A stretch of DNA of 64,000 nt from Apodospora peruviana (Eukaryota; Ascomycota; Sordariomycetes; Sordariales; Lasiosphaeriaceae). Position 1 is the stretch's first letter. Each line of letters begins with the position of its first letter. This document shows, piece after piece, positions 52,591-64,000 of this stretch. A model generated the notes under the pieces. It saw only the letters and a program-made list of their open reading frames with translations, was not told the DNA's origin and did no database searches. Made by a program: the position numbers and the translations under genes. The stretch lies in contig JAUEDM010000008.1 of the NCBI GenBank assembly GCA_033439685.1, positions 1,860,001-1,924,000 on the forward strand, given 5' to 3'.

Positions 52591-54518
52591 CTATCTGGAG
52601 CCACCAGACAACTTGCCAGCATCAGCCAGAACATCCTCAAACGCCTTGGCACTCAGCATCATGGTGGGCAGCGACGGGAACGCGCCCGGCACAACGGGGA
52701 AAGCGCTCGCGTCAACGACGCGGAGCCCAACTACGCCGCGGACCCTGAACTTGGAGTCCAGCACGGCCAGCGGGTCGTTATCGGCCCCGATGGCGCAGGT
52801 GGAGGTGGCGTGATGCGAGTAGGCCTGCTCCTTGAAATACTCGGCCTGCAGCGCGTCGGTGCAGTTGGCCGCGCGCTTGTCTCCCTGCATGCCAGGGCAC
52901 GGGTGCAGCTCCTCGAAGGGCCGCACGGCATCGCCACCCGCCTGCCACGCCTCGCGCATCATGTTGGCGGCCTCGACCAGCTCCTGGAGGTCTTTCTCGC
53001 CGCCGTGCTCGAAGAAGCGGAAGTTGATGTCGGGCACGTCCTGCGGGTCGGCCGACAGCAGCTTGACGGTGCCGGCCTGCGACTTGGGAGCCATGTGCAC
53101 GAGCGCGCACTCGAACTCGTTCGGGCCGTAGTCGGTTGGGAAGCCGGGCCAGAAGCCCTCGAACGAGAAGGTGCCGCACCAGGTGAAGATGTTGCGCTTC
53201 TTGGTCGGCGCCGAGGGGGTGCGGAAGAGGGCGGTGACAAGGCCGGGGATGGGCACGGGCGCCTTGCCGAGCGCGAGGAGGGAGCCCTCATAGTTGTCGC
53301 CGAGCTGCTCGCCGACGCCGGGCAGGTCCTTGATCACGGTGATGTTGAACTTGTTCAGCTCGGCCGCCGGCCCGATGCCGCTGAGCTTGAGGATCTGCGG
53401 CGAGTTGAAGGCGCCGCCCGAGACAATAACCTCCTTGGCGGCAAAGATCTGCGAGATGGGGCCCTTGGTGCCGGGAATGTGCTTGGGGTCGGCGCGGTAG
53501 AGCGACGCGCCTTCCATGACCTCGACGCCGATGGCGCGCGGGAGACCGCTGGTGGTGGTATTGAAGAGCACCTTGGTTACGAGCGTGCGAAGCTGCACAG
53601 TCAGGGGGTATTTCTTGGGGTCGGCCAGCGTCGCGCGGACGTAGTTGTTGGGGCTGCTGCGTTTGCCATCCTTGCCACCGTGCTGCACCATGTTGTAGAA
53701 GGCATTGGTGGTGTCCTTGGGCTCGTCGGCGCCGAGGATGTCGCCGTTGGCCATCTCCACGGCATGCTTCGGGTCGAGGCCGAGGACTTCGGCCATCTTC
53801 TTGAAGATCTTGGTGCCAGGGTTGCTGTCGTCGGCAACCCATCCGGCATCGCCCCTAGACGTAGCGAGCCAGCCTGTAAAATTTTGACTGATGAGTCCAA
53901 GCCAGGATGAGTGAAATAAGGGGGCAGTTACTAACCATTATATCCGTGCCCCGAGACACCGGTGGCTAGGTACTCGTTCTTCTCAATCCGGGTAAGATAC
54001 TTGCGCATCTTGTGGGCCTCCCACGAAGTATCGCCCGTCTTGTTGACAATGATGTTCCAGTCGTCTTCTTGGGGAAGCGAGCATACACCGGCGTTGTGCA
54101 TGGCGCATCCGCCGAGGACAGCAGCTCGGGGATACTGGATGCCCAGGTGCTTGGCACCCTCCGGGGGGTCGAGGCCGATGTAAAAGGTCCCGTCACCTGT
54201 GTCCCATGTCGTGTGCTTGAACTTCATCTCCCGTGCCGGGTCGTCCGAGTGCTTGACCCAAAAGTCCCAGCGTGTCGCCTCGTCGTTGGCCGCCTCGTTG
54301 AATGTGGCCAGCTCGGCATACGTGGGATTGTCGCCCTCGTCACCGCCTGCCTCGATCAGGAGCGTCGAGTAGCCCGCCCTGGCCAGATCAGCCGCCAAGG
54401 GTCCGCCACCAGGCCCACTGCCCACGACAATGTAGTCGTAGGTAGCTGCTGCTGCTGGTGCAGCATCCACAGCAAGTGCCGCAGACGCCACAAGGGCCGA
54501 CAGTAAACGGTAACGCAT
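52591..54518 (-). CDS. Secreted GMC oxidoreductase
   Basis: Two exons (54518-53936 and 53873-52591; GTTAGT donor, TACAG acceptor) give 621 aa. A signal peptide (MRYRLLSALVASAALAVDA) is followed by the FAD-binding motif YIVVGSGPGGG and LIEAGG. The GMC signatures are present: a PRAAVLGGCAMHNAGV flavin-binding segment and SGGAFNSPQILKLSGIGP. The C-terminal part has YSHHATSTCAIG and DASAFPVVPGAFPSLPT. In this last motif, glucose/choline-type members have G-[HN]-P; here it is GAFPSLP, so the usual second catalytic His/Asn is not at that place. Such enzymes (CAZy AA3) oxidise alcohols or sugars and often make hydrogen peroxide. The substrate is unknown. Confidence 0.92.
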
Positions 54519-55370
54519 TTTGATGCGGTCGTAGTAAGGGGCACTTTCAAGCTGGTTGCACTTCCACACAGCTCACCACGGCCGGGTGGTCTGGAGGACA
54601 AGGGAGCTTTATATAAGAACAGACGGAGCCCCTGTAAACTTTGGTCCCAATGCAGATTACATCCTTCACCGGGAGTCCCATCGGGAATACTCGATATTGC
54701 CTTGCCAATATAAAAATGCCCACACAAGAGAGATAAATGCCGGATATTGGGCTCGGCACCAATGCCGCGGTCAGCAATCGCTCTAGGCTTAGCTTATTGG
54801 CTAAAGTATTTACCTCACCACGAGTGCGGAGAAGCCCATCGTGTTTTTCCAGACGCAGACTCGCCTTTTCTGATATTACTTTAGATGACGGTTATTGTCT
54901 TGGCAGGTCCCGGAATATTGGGCCTTGGGAAGAGGTGGTACTAGACGAGGCGGCTAACACAACAATGACCGAGAACCCAAGGACCCCTTCTCGACCCGCG
55001 GGTAAGGAACCCCATCTTTATTCGAGTCCGAGATCGTCTTAAGGTTAACCCTACAGACATATTGTGTGCGATATCCGAGCTGCGGGGAGAATCGAGATCC
55101 TCTTGGCGAATGATCTCGCTACACGTTAGGTGGCTAAACTGGGCGGCGGGAAGAACGGCTGCCATTAAGCGGCACGGAAGAAATGCCGGGATGAACAGTG
55201 CCTTGATATATTCGGTTCACTAATCTCCGCTTACAATACCATTGATGATCAGTAGTTCCGAGCTTTTACCACCTCGAGTCCGACTACCTAGGCTTGGGAG
55301 GGAGGAGGGCTCGCCTGGGATTGGCAATATTTGAATTGCTAAGCAGCTTGTGGTTTGATAGCAACTGAAG
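54519..55370. other. Intergenic region upstream of GMC gene
   Basis: It contains the GMC promoter with its TATA box and the 3' end of the broken membrane-protein gene. An ACTACCTAGGC motif lies near 55283. No gene is supported. Confidence 0.5.
54609..54615 (-). promoter_or_regulatory. TATA box of the GMC oxidoreductase gene
   Basis: TATATAA on the minus strand lies about 95 bp upstream of the ATG at 54518. Confidence 0.5.
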
Positions 55371-57711
55371 TCAAGTATATATGGTTTGTTTGTTCAAACA
55401 CCGCAGTCTTCTAGCCTCCTCGGTCAACAGAACAATGAGCTCATCTCCCTCCCGCCGTCCAGGAAGCGATCCGCAGTGAACGCGCCGTCCGCGAATGTTC
55501 TTGACGGTCTGCAAAAATTGCCCATCCCCCATGCCCCGGCTCCTCGTCAGCCTGCCTAGATCCTCGAGAGTGCGCTCTGTCATTTCCAGATGCGGATCCA
55601 TATCAGAACTGTAGTTGAAGTCCGGCTCCATATGCACGCTGCTCTTGGAGGTGATGTTGATCTCGGGAAAGACGGAGAGATTCGGCGTATGCGGGCCCCA
55701 GAGGCCCATCCAGAACAGGAAACCGGCGCAGTAGAAGATGAGAGGAAATGCGAGCCAGGCAAACGTCCAGACCGTCCAGACGTCGATGATGGCCCGCTAG
55801 GCAGACTGAGACAGGGTCGCTGTCACCGAGTTCTCGAGAGGCATTCGGTTCATGTTGCCAAATTGGCGCATTGAGGTTGCGAACTGGAACGGCACGGAAA
55901 CGAAACTGCGCAGCAGGTAAACACCGCCGTCCTTAAAGGTGGAATATTCGGACATGTAGAACCGCAGGAGGAAGCCGAGACCATATTGGAAGGCGAACCT
56001 GACGGCAGAATACGAGTATTTATCGTTGCTCTCGGTCCAGTTCATGGTTTTGTCGATCGGCGCCATGACAAGGTTCGCGTATAGCCAATAATCCGAGCCC
56101 TTTACCTTGCCTGGCATCAGGTCGGACACGCTCTCTACGCTCAGAATGGAAATATTGGCGCGGTCGTAGGCTACTGTCGCTCTGCGTCTAAACGCCGAGA
56201 CGGTTGTGTTCCATTTCACGTTGTCCGTCCAGCTCTGGTCTGTCTGGCATGCTCCATTGCCGAATAGTGGTTCCGGGCAGATGGTCCATCCTAGTCAACC
56301 TTGTCAGCGACCAATGAAATAAGACACTCACCACTGCATGCAAGAGTGCAGAACAGCACCTACCAAGGTAAAGGCTGTCGCCCACCTCATGCTAACACAA
56401 GTATATCCCCTCACCCATGGCCTGGCCGAACATTGTACAATCGTTGCCGGTCTCATTGCGATCCCATGTAAAATCGGGATCGACTGCCTCGATCGAGTTA
56501 TATTCGAGTTGGTACGCGGGGGCGTCATTGATAACTATGGTGTCGTAATTACCGCTGAAGTTACCGGTGTAGAGCGACTGGGAGAAAGACTCTTGCCCCG
56601 GGCCCTTCTCGTACTCACGAACAACCTCCATTCCGCCAGGCAGTAGCAACGACATGCAGTTAGTATCCGAGGCACTGCACGTTACAGGCGCGACTTTTGT
56701 GACAAATCGGGGGTCGGTGATGAATGCGACCGAGTAGGTAGCAGCCAAAAGAGATATCAAGGCCATATCGATACCCGCAAATCCCTCCGTGCTAAGAGGC
56801 GCGAGTCCGCCGACAACCGAGTGTGTGGGACCCAGCCCATCGTTACCAGTGTACGGTGTATAGACCTGTTATCTAGACTCAGTAGAGGTTGAAGGGTCCT
56901 AGCCAAGAGGCTGTGGTTAATCATCTTACGCGTCTGAAAGTTACGTTGACAATAAGTATAAGACTCAAGCCGACCGTGACAATGTATGACAATATCCTCT
57001 GAAGGGCCCAGATTTGATGGGAACCCTGCACCCTGCACAGATAGAGCACCCCGGTTATGGGCGTCGCGCGGCTCATGGCGAGGAAGGAGGTAGCAGAACA
57101 CCGTTTGGCCTGCAGGCCAAAGCCCAACGCATGTGTTCCAGAACATCGCTGAAGAGCGACAGGGCAAGGAACGCGACCACATGTGAGAGCACGTTGGCGG
57201 CGAGAACTGTCAGGCCGGGACTGAGTTGTAGGGTGTGGGGGAGTTCGGTGGTGTCGACCATGACGTGGTGCGAGTACCATACCGTCACGGATGTTGTGCC
57301 CAGCGCCAGCAATGCCACTGTCCATGCTGGGAGGAATCTGATAGTCTTGCGCTGCAGGAACGACGATGGCACGTCTGAGCCAGGCGTGGAGATTGGGTGG
57401 TCATTCGCCGGCCGAAAAGGAAGTAAGCTGGAGGTCGGGATAACTGTATTCGGCGCATACAGTGTGCTGCTGCTTGCTGGGTCGATACCAGTGTGGCTGT
57501 TTAACTTCCTGGGGATCGTGGAGTAGCTGACGCTGCACATTTCCTTGTTCCCTTCATGTTCGGAGTTTGTAGTATCCCAAGAATGAGACACGGTCAGGTC
57601 TGATCCTACTTGGTTCCAGGAAGCCTTGTCTTCAAGAGCCATTGGAGTTGAGGGTCTCGATAGTGGGCTCACGTCGCCAGGGGAGAGCAAGCGGCGTGCT
57701 GTCAGATACAT
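55371..57711 (-). pseudogene. Broken polytopic membrane protein gene (one frameshift, two in-frame TAG)
   Basis: Three exons are inferred: 57711-56930, 56865-56364 and 56290-55371. With one missing base restored conceptually, the phases are continuous (about 735 codons). Hydrophobic segments include WTVALLALGTTSVTV, LTVLAANVLSHVVAFLAL, ILSYIVTVGLSLILIV, IDMALISLLAATYSVAF and a C-terminal IDVWTVWTFAWLAFPLIFY. Lesions: the frame shifts near 57085-57095, between RPNGVLLP and TFLA-like sequence (FLAMSRATPITGVLY); a TAG lies at 56394-56392 (after EGIYLC); and another TAG lies at 55799-55797 (after TLSQSA, just before the last membrane segment). Sequence on both sides of each lesion is well preserved. 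The gene may be a recent pseudogene. The function of the family is unknown. Confidence 0.65.
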
Positions 57712-60589
57712 TCTGAAGGTCTCGGCATCGAAACTGAACGACTCCTTGGGCGGTCGCGCCTGGATGGCTTCTGGCTAAACACAGCTCAGGAAAGACAGAG
57801 GTTTTTCGAAGGGCACAACGGTTCCTGCGAGGTAGTTATCTGCCAAAGAGTCACACCAGGAGATCTGTTTCTCGTCAACAGTGTTGCTGTTTTTGGAACA
57901 GCCCCTAGGTACGGCATCCGATTCCAGCATCCCCAAGTGGCAGCAATCATACCCCGTACCAGAGCGGACAAGATGTGACGAATCGTTTTCATCGTATTTA
58001 TGAGAGCTGAACCTTGACCTGCTTCTGGGGTTGTACTAGAATAAAGTCGTCGAGCATCCGGCAGCTGCCATTGGCCCGACTCATGCTGCCCCGTGGCGCC
58101 AGTGAAACCCACAACCGATCAGGTCTGGGGGAGCCGGGGCTTATTGGCCGCGTATATTACCTGCCAAATGTTCTATTTAATGTCTTGGAACCCAGTCCTG
58201 GGGAACGGCAATAATTGCTACGGAGCTGTCCAACATGAAGCTGTCGTTAGTGTATTTCAACTCGGTACCACACAGCGAATCGTGCTGTAGAGGTTGTTCA
58301 GGCGGGATATGTCCATTTTCTGCAGATTGTGGATTGCAGTGTTGAGTGTTGGAAGCGGATAGTTCGAAACGGAAATAACCAGAGGCTTGAATCGCGAATC
58401 CTGCGCACCGGCTACCACGAACCAGTTCTCTAACAAGAATGGGTACGGGTCTATGAAAGCATCAGGTGAGGGCCATAGGTAAAGAATACATGTGAATGGT
58501 CGTGGTCGTCGAGTTCTTGTAATCCATCGAGAGAAATAGACCACCCATTTATCGAGCTTTCCAGAGTTGTTGTGGCCATGCTTGGATACCGAGGAAACTG
58601 GTGTGCGCCGTCGAGCCCGGCTGGACATTCGAAAGATGGTCTGCCAGGTCTGGCGAACGGGCCAAAGAGTTGTCGATGAAGAGTCAGGTTTGAAAAGGGC
58701 AGGAATCAAGCGGAGCGGGGATTGGGGTTTTGGGGTTGGCTATATGGAGGGGTAACCCGATTTTCCCCGACTGATTTGGGGAAATTTAAGCTCCCCTCTA
58801 ACAGCGGGTCTAGAAGAAATTGATAAGAGAACGGCGTCTTGGCATCTCAGTTTTGTGGCGCTCACCCGGGTTTCGTCGTTTGAACTCTCCGTATCAACTG
58901 AACAGCACTCGGGAGTCGGAGTGAACGACTTTTTGCGAGCGAGGTCAAGTGCCTACCTGGTAATATTCTCAGATCTTAATCTCACACCCTACCTTTTCTC
59001 TCTTCCCTCGTTAGCGCGGTGACCCAGGCATGATTGATGGCAGCCTTGACAGCTGTGCCTTCCCCCGGAACTAAAAAGCTGCGAGGAACTTTTGACATCG
59101 TCAATCTATGAGGCGCCAGGTTGGGGGGGCAGCCTCAGCTTTTTTGACTGTGTCCACTCGTGGCACGTGTAAACCGCCGCAGTCGCCGCCAAGGCTTGGC
59201 ACTTTGAGGCCGTTGCGAGTGGCTCCCGTCTGCAAGAGAGAAATCCTTCCCGCGATTCTTCAAGCTCAGCTGCATCGGATTGCGACGCATCTGCTGCAGC
59301 TGTGTTAGTCAGATCTCAAGTTGAGTTCGGGCGTGCCGAATAGTCGTTTGGAAACAACCAAGGATTGAAGGACCACTCAAATACTCGGTACAAGATCATC
59401 TTGAAGACTTGAACACTTGCGGGCCGAAAGCTGCTTCCTGTCCCGGATTCTACCTTTAGCTAAGGTAGTAGGTTGTGAAGACACGTTGGGGTGGGTGGGG
59501 GCACCGAATAGTATCGCTAGCGTCTATCGACTGTTGTCCATTGCAGATCGCGCTGCAGACAATCCTGTCGTGCTCAATACTTTGAGTAGCTCCGCCGTTG
59601 ATTAGGTGCGCCGGTGCGGGCATTCTTGTGCCATAAGGCGACAGCAATCATGCACTCAGAAGAGAGAAATCCGTAGACTGACCGGGCCCCAAGAAAGGGC
59701 AGGGAAGATTAGGAGATGGTAGGTCTCATTTGTAAGACCTCATCCCGGATATCGTCCACTTTGCCAGATCAGTTGTCAGCACTACCAGAGGGGCCTGGAC
59801 AACTCTTATCATCAGTGCTGTCAATGCGATACAACGCTCCAAACTCCAAAGTTGCACCAAAAGTGGCACGCACGCTGCCAATCCGTACAGTCAGCACAGC
59901 AAGACCGCCCATTCGAGGCAGCAGGTCGCTGCATCGAGCTGCGATTTCTCTACGGGTTACTAGTACTCGGCTCTGGGGCCTGGGCTCTGGCGCACACCCA
60001 CGTCGCCGGGTTTGTTCCACTCTCGAGTGAGTGGTGTGGGTCCCGCCAATCCCTTTCCCTTCCCGGCCCCCCTTCTCACCCCCTCCCTACAAGGCGAGAC
60101 AGAGACTGCTCTTCCCTCTTCAAGACTCGGTAGGGTTTCTCAACATGCCCTCTTCGCTTTACTCCTCTCCCACCATGCTGCTGTATCTCTCCAGGCTCGA
60201 TATCGAGGTCAGCGACACCTGACACTCAATAAAATCGATGCAGCCATTGTCTGCTGCTACTCACTGGAGTTCCTCCATCGGCAGCATCGATATCGCTCAT
60301 ATCGCGAAACTCACTCATCGTGGCCGGCGGACCGGCCACTCGGTGACCGGCGATCGGACTTCGGTTGCTGTGGTGGATCGTCGACAGCCGGAAAATCTTC
60401 AAAAATCCCCCCTGGGCCGGAAGTTTTAATCACGCGGGCGCGTTGTGAGGAGGACCCGGCCCCACTGAAGCCAAAGTCCAGGGGTCTTCTCGTCCCCCTT
60501 CAAAAAGAAGCTTAATTTCTCGTCTTGTCATCCCGTTCGACATATCGCCCGCCAACGACATTGGATCCCCGCCAAGCGGGAAAGGCGCG
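57712..60589. other. Gene-poor region, about 2.9 kb
   Basis: It is divergent upstream space for the broken membrane-protein gene and the type I membrane protein gene. A minus-strand open frame at 58257-58709 has some protein-like character but no family and no good ATG. A pyrimidine-rich block (about 60050-60095) and other CT-rich sequence precede the 60590 gene, common in fungal promoters. Nothing else was recognised. Confidence 0.4.
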
Positions 60590-61844
60590 ATGCGTCGCAT
60601 CTGCCCCCGCGGCACATCTTTCCACTCGAGCAATCCGGTTCTGTTCGTCTCCCTGCTCTTGCTGTCCTGCCTGCCATGTTTCGCCTCCGCCGGTGTCTTG
60701 GGGTGGCTGTCCCCAAGGGCCGGTCCGCGGGCTACCCATCGTCGCTTGTCGTCGCGGCAGCAGCTAGAGTTCCCCGACGAGCATCTCATTCTCGCCGACT
60801 GCACCGACACGAACAGGTACCTCACATCACAGATGGCCTATTACACGCAAGGGCCGGTCAATGGCAACCCCGTAGACGTCGTGACGGTGGTGACTGAGCC
60901 AGGCCGAACTGCTCTCTGGGTTAACTCCAACACCACGGCCCAATTCACCGACACGGGCATTTGGTTCAAGGCGACGATTGGGCCCAAAGTCGCGGATGGC
61001 CAGTATGCAGGCTTTGGGGTCAATGGCCTCGAGAAGAGGGAATATTCCAACTTCACCTGCTGGCAAAGTTACAAATTAGCCGTCTACAACTACAGCGGCG
61101 CAACTTGCTCGCAAGTTTACGATTGCAATCACCGAGCCGCACCAGGTAATTCCACTCGCAGGAGTAGCTGCATTGTGGGTGATCCCAGATCGCTAACCTC
61201 CTTTGGCAGAAAACGCATCCCCCATCGTCATCAGCGACACCACCAGCAGTAGCACAACTATCGCAACGCCTCCCGCCTCCCCCCCCACAACTTCTCCCAG
61301 CAACCAACCAATATCGAGCGACACTTCTTCGGCCCAAACCGGCCTCTCGCACGGAGCTCTCATTGGTACCATTGTCGGTTCGGTGGCGGCTCTGGTGCTG
61401 GCGGGCTTTGGGGGCATGTTTCTTTGGTTTCGACGACACAGACGCAAGTTGAAGCCTCCGGGGCCGGTCGAGCTGGCCGAGTCACACGATCGTCACGAGG
61501 CGGACGACGGACAGCAAATATTGAAACTTGACGAAAAGACACCAGGGTCGGACGCCACATACGAGTTAGATGCGCGATTACACGTTGTGGAGATGGACAC
61601 AGCTCCAGACAGGTTTGAGATGGATGGCCACGTGGTGGCCGAGCTGGACGCAACAGAGATCCGGCCTAAAGCACCGGACAATGTCAAGGTGGAGGATCTC
61701 AAGGACGTGTTCAAAGACGAGGAACCCGCCGAGGAGAAGGTACTCAACGAGGAGGAGTCGAAAGGGACCAAATTCATGAGGGACGAGGTCAAGGGACCTG
61801 TTTTGGGATATCTCAAAGCTGAGGACAAGCCTAAGCCCGCCTAG
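60590..61844 (+). CDS. Type I single-pass membrane protein, sensor-like architecture
   Basis: Two exons (60590-61145 and 61210-61844; GTAATT donor, GGCAG acceptor) give 396 aa. A signal peptide (PVLFVSLLLLSCLPCFASA) follows a short basic N-terminus. The extracellular domain (about 40-185) has four cysteines (ADCTDT, FTCWQ, ATCSQVYDC) and N-glycosylation sequons. A Ser/Thr/Pro-rich stalk (about 186-230) leads to one membrane helix (about 236-259), then RRHRRK and an acidic cytosolic tail of about 130 residues. This layout resembles fungal Mid2/Wsc-type wall-stress sensors and related surface proteins, but no WSC domain is seen. Function is not assigned. Confidence 0.8.
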
Positions 61845-62477
61845 AAACACTTTCTCATTTTATTTTTCTTCTCAATTTATCTATAATTTTGTTTTTACGA
61901 TACCGTATCTTGCATAACCATGACCTATCTGGTTAACTACACAGCTAATTAACGGCTCATAAATATGTCACACTCTTTCTCCCAATCGGTCGTTGAGTTT
62001 AGCAATGTTTTAGGTGGTCTACATTTAAGGACCAACGTCCATTTGCCAAGTGACCCCGGGCGGCCCGGGGGTACAACACGCCGCTCTCGTGCAGCGTGGA
62101 TAGGTAAGCTTATCTCAGCTCCATGGACCATGGCACCCCCTGTCCTGACCACCTGTTCGCTGCGTTTGGTGTTGTCCCCTGGGCCTGAAGCGAGGGGAAA
62201 CCGGGCAGGCAGAAACAAACCACACCCCCGCAACGTGAAATCATGCATCTGGTCGATTTGAGTTTCGATCCCCCGCTGCGCATTCACATTCCCTAGGCGC
62301 ACCCGCCGCCCCCCGTAGATTATTGCGGATACTACTTTACTATCACGCGAAAACGGACCGACGTCACGACTCCTCAATCCTCAGTACTTTATTTTCTTTG
62401 GCCTCTCATTCCGAAAGCCCCTTTCTATCCGTACTGTAAATGATATTTTGACGTTGCGCCGCCCCCAAACATTGCAG
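61845..62477. other. Intergenic region
   Basis: It lies between the type I membrane protein gene and the MFS gene, both on the plus strand. A T-rich stretch (61850-61895) probably belongs to the 3' end of the former. No gene is supported. Confidence 0.5.
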
Positions 62478-64000
62478 ATGGCGGACAATGCAGCCGCTTC
62501 CCCAGCTGGAGATGACGACGGCCTGGACGTACGGCTGCGGCGCGAGCGTAGCGTCAGCTCGTCCTCCTCCAAACGCCGCCGCCACCTACAACGCGAACAT
62601 CAACAGCATTGGACAGGCGTTCAGCTACGCCACTCCCGAAGCCGATCCGCATCTCGATTCCCGTCACGCCACGACACGACCACGGCGGTAGACCCGCAAC
62701 GGGCCGCCGCAACGGACGTCCGACCGTTGTTTTGGCTAGTGGCACTCGTCAGTCTGGCTTGGAGCCTGTACCAATTGCCGCTGAACCGCGTTATCGAGCG
62801 CCGGCTCTGCGTCGACTATTACCGGGTCCATGATCCGTCGGTGGTGGAACCGGACGGATCGGTCCGCGAGGACTTGTGCAAGGGCGATGCTGTGCAGCAG
62901 GGACTCGGGCGCATTCAGGGCGTCATGGAGACCGCTTGGGTCGTTGGTGGTGAGTTAGCATCTAGACTCTGGTATTCGTCATCAATTTTGCCTTGGGTGG
63001 GTTTGGCCATCAAGTTATGGTGATATCTTGAGCTGGAAGGACATCGACCATGCTTACTGCTCGTCTGCCTGCGTGCTGACTTCTGGGTTGGCTTCCGCTG
63101 CGTAGACTTTGTCATGACAGTTCCCCTCGTCGCTGTTGCTGAGCGTTACGGACACGGCCCGGTGCTGCTGCTCAACCTGGTGCCCCGTATCGTGTTGCTT
63201 GTCTGGACGTTTGCCGTTGACTACTTTGAGCAGATACCCGTAAACGCCATTATTGTTGCACCATTGTTCTCGGTCTTTGGTGGGGACTGCGTCTTCAACT
63301 CGATTGTGTACTCGCTGGTCTCGAGTTTGACGGACGACCCTGTTCTGCGGTGAGTCCAAGTCATGATCGATTTCTTTCTCGATGGTGCTTACCGTTGTGT
63401 TCCGCAGTGCCACTTTCTTTGGCCAGATGAATGCCATATCATCCATCTTCGCTTTCCAGCTCGGCCCAGCACTAGCATCTGCCAGCATGAGCTTGTTGCT
63501 CTGGCTGCCACTTTGGTTTGGCATCATCCTGTTACTTCTTGCGATACCCGTCATGTCGGCCATTCCGGCACCTCCTAGGTGGTCGCTGGCACACTCGCGA
63601 CACCAGCATCATGACCACGGAGACTATCAACAAGAGGGAGCTCCTCTGCTTTCTTCCCAAACGGCATTTACTACTCAGAAACACCCGCACCGCTACCAGG
63701 GAATTGCACAAGCCATATCGAGCCGCTTTCGCGCCATCGCCAACATTGTGGCTAGCTACCCGCTCAACTTCACCTTGCTCCTCTGTGGCTTCTTCCTAAC
63801 CTCCCTAGCCAGCTCCGACACAAAGCTCCTCACGCAGTATATATCGAAACGATACCAGTGGAAATTCACGTCCGTCGGCTACCTCCTCTCAGGCAAAGCC
63901 ATCTTCAACTTTGCTCTTCTGTACTTTGTCATACCCGCCATCCTGCGTTGGAGGAGGAGGTCTCGAACCAAGGGAGAGGACGACGATACTGAAACAACCA
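62478..64000 (+). CDS. MFS transporter, 3'-truncated by window edge
   Basis: Exons are 62478-62949, 63106-63349 and 63408 to beyond 64000; all phases agree (GTGAGT donors, GTAG and GCAG acceptors). After a basic, Ser-rich cytosolic N-terminus, membrane helices follow (PLFWLVALVSLAWSLYQL, DFVMTVPLVAVAERYG, VLLLNLVPRIVLLVW, NAIIVAPLFSVFGG, AFQLGPALASASMSLL, LPLWFGIILLLLAIP). DFVMTVPLVAVAERYG corresponds to the MFS helix 2-3 loop region, where many family members have a G-x3-D-R-x-G-R-R-like motif. The sixth helix is followed by a long central loop, as expected for MFS, and helices of the second half begin before the window ends. The frame is open to the last base. Substrate unknown. Confidence 0.85.

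Noticed and set aside
58257..58709. 150-aa minus-strand ORF
   Set aside because: There is no ATG at its start, no family resemblance and only partial protein-like character; insufficient to call a gene.

Overview
This window is nuclear DNA of a filamentous ascomycete (Pezizomycotina). It is probably a Sordariomycete related to the Sordariales, but that placement is inference. The support is short GT-AG introns (about 45-165 nt), GC-rich coding sequence, fungus-restricted families (DUF6594, fungal-rhodopsin/PTH11-like, STAND N-terminal domain, ascomycete laccases ending in DSGI) and intergenic DNA sprinkled with TACCTAGGTA-type palindromes. Spliced models were built by hand from splice signals, phase continuity and protein-family sense; no RNA evidence was available.

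Layout. 0-9 kb: 3' part of a laccase, mitochondrial GatB (+), a PQ-loop membrane protein (-), and a secreted SGNH hydrolase with a C-terminal cyanovirin-N-like tail (+). 9.6-13.4 kb: a STAND-N-terminal/RhoGAP fusion that lacks the arginine finger, and a zinc-ribbon/RS-rich protein. 15-21 kb (-): an ATF/CREB-type bZIP factor and a DUF6594 membrane protein with coding microsatellites. 22-27 kb: a divergent pair of His-rich 'allergen-like' genes and a large membrane protein. 27.6-36.9 kb: three minus-strand paralogs (called ZM1-ZM3 here), each a Cys cluster plus a Myb/SANT-like domain with conserved intron positions, with a GPI-anchored protein gene between the second and third. 40-46 kb: a rhodopsin-like membrane protein and a complete second laccase-like multicopper oxidase. 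46.7-52.3 kb: a decayed RNase H-fold gene and an approximately 1165-aa protein with a 12-bp acidic minisatellite. 52.6-58 kb (-): a secreted GMC oxidoreductase and a broken polytopic membrane-protein gene. 60.6-64 kb: a type I membrane protein and an MFS transporter that runs off the window.

Two themes stand out. First, secreted oxidative enzymes recur (two laccase-like oxidases and a GMC oxidoreductase), which fits a plant-biomass saprotroph. Second, between 36 and 58 kb several genes carry a few precise lesions (in-frame stops, frameshifts) in otherwise intact frames, as expected for recent pseudogenes or for errors in the sequence. The most novel-looking items are the SGNH-CVNH fusion, the STAND-N/pseudo-RhoGAP fusion and the Cys-cluster/Myb-like array. 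No rRNA, tRNA, CRISPR array or intact transposon was seen.
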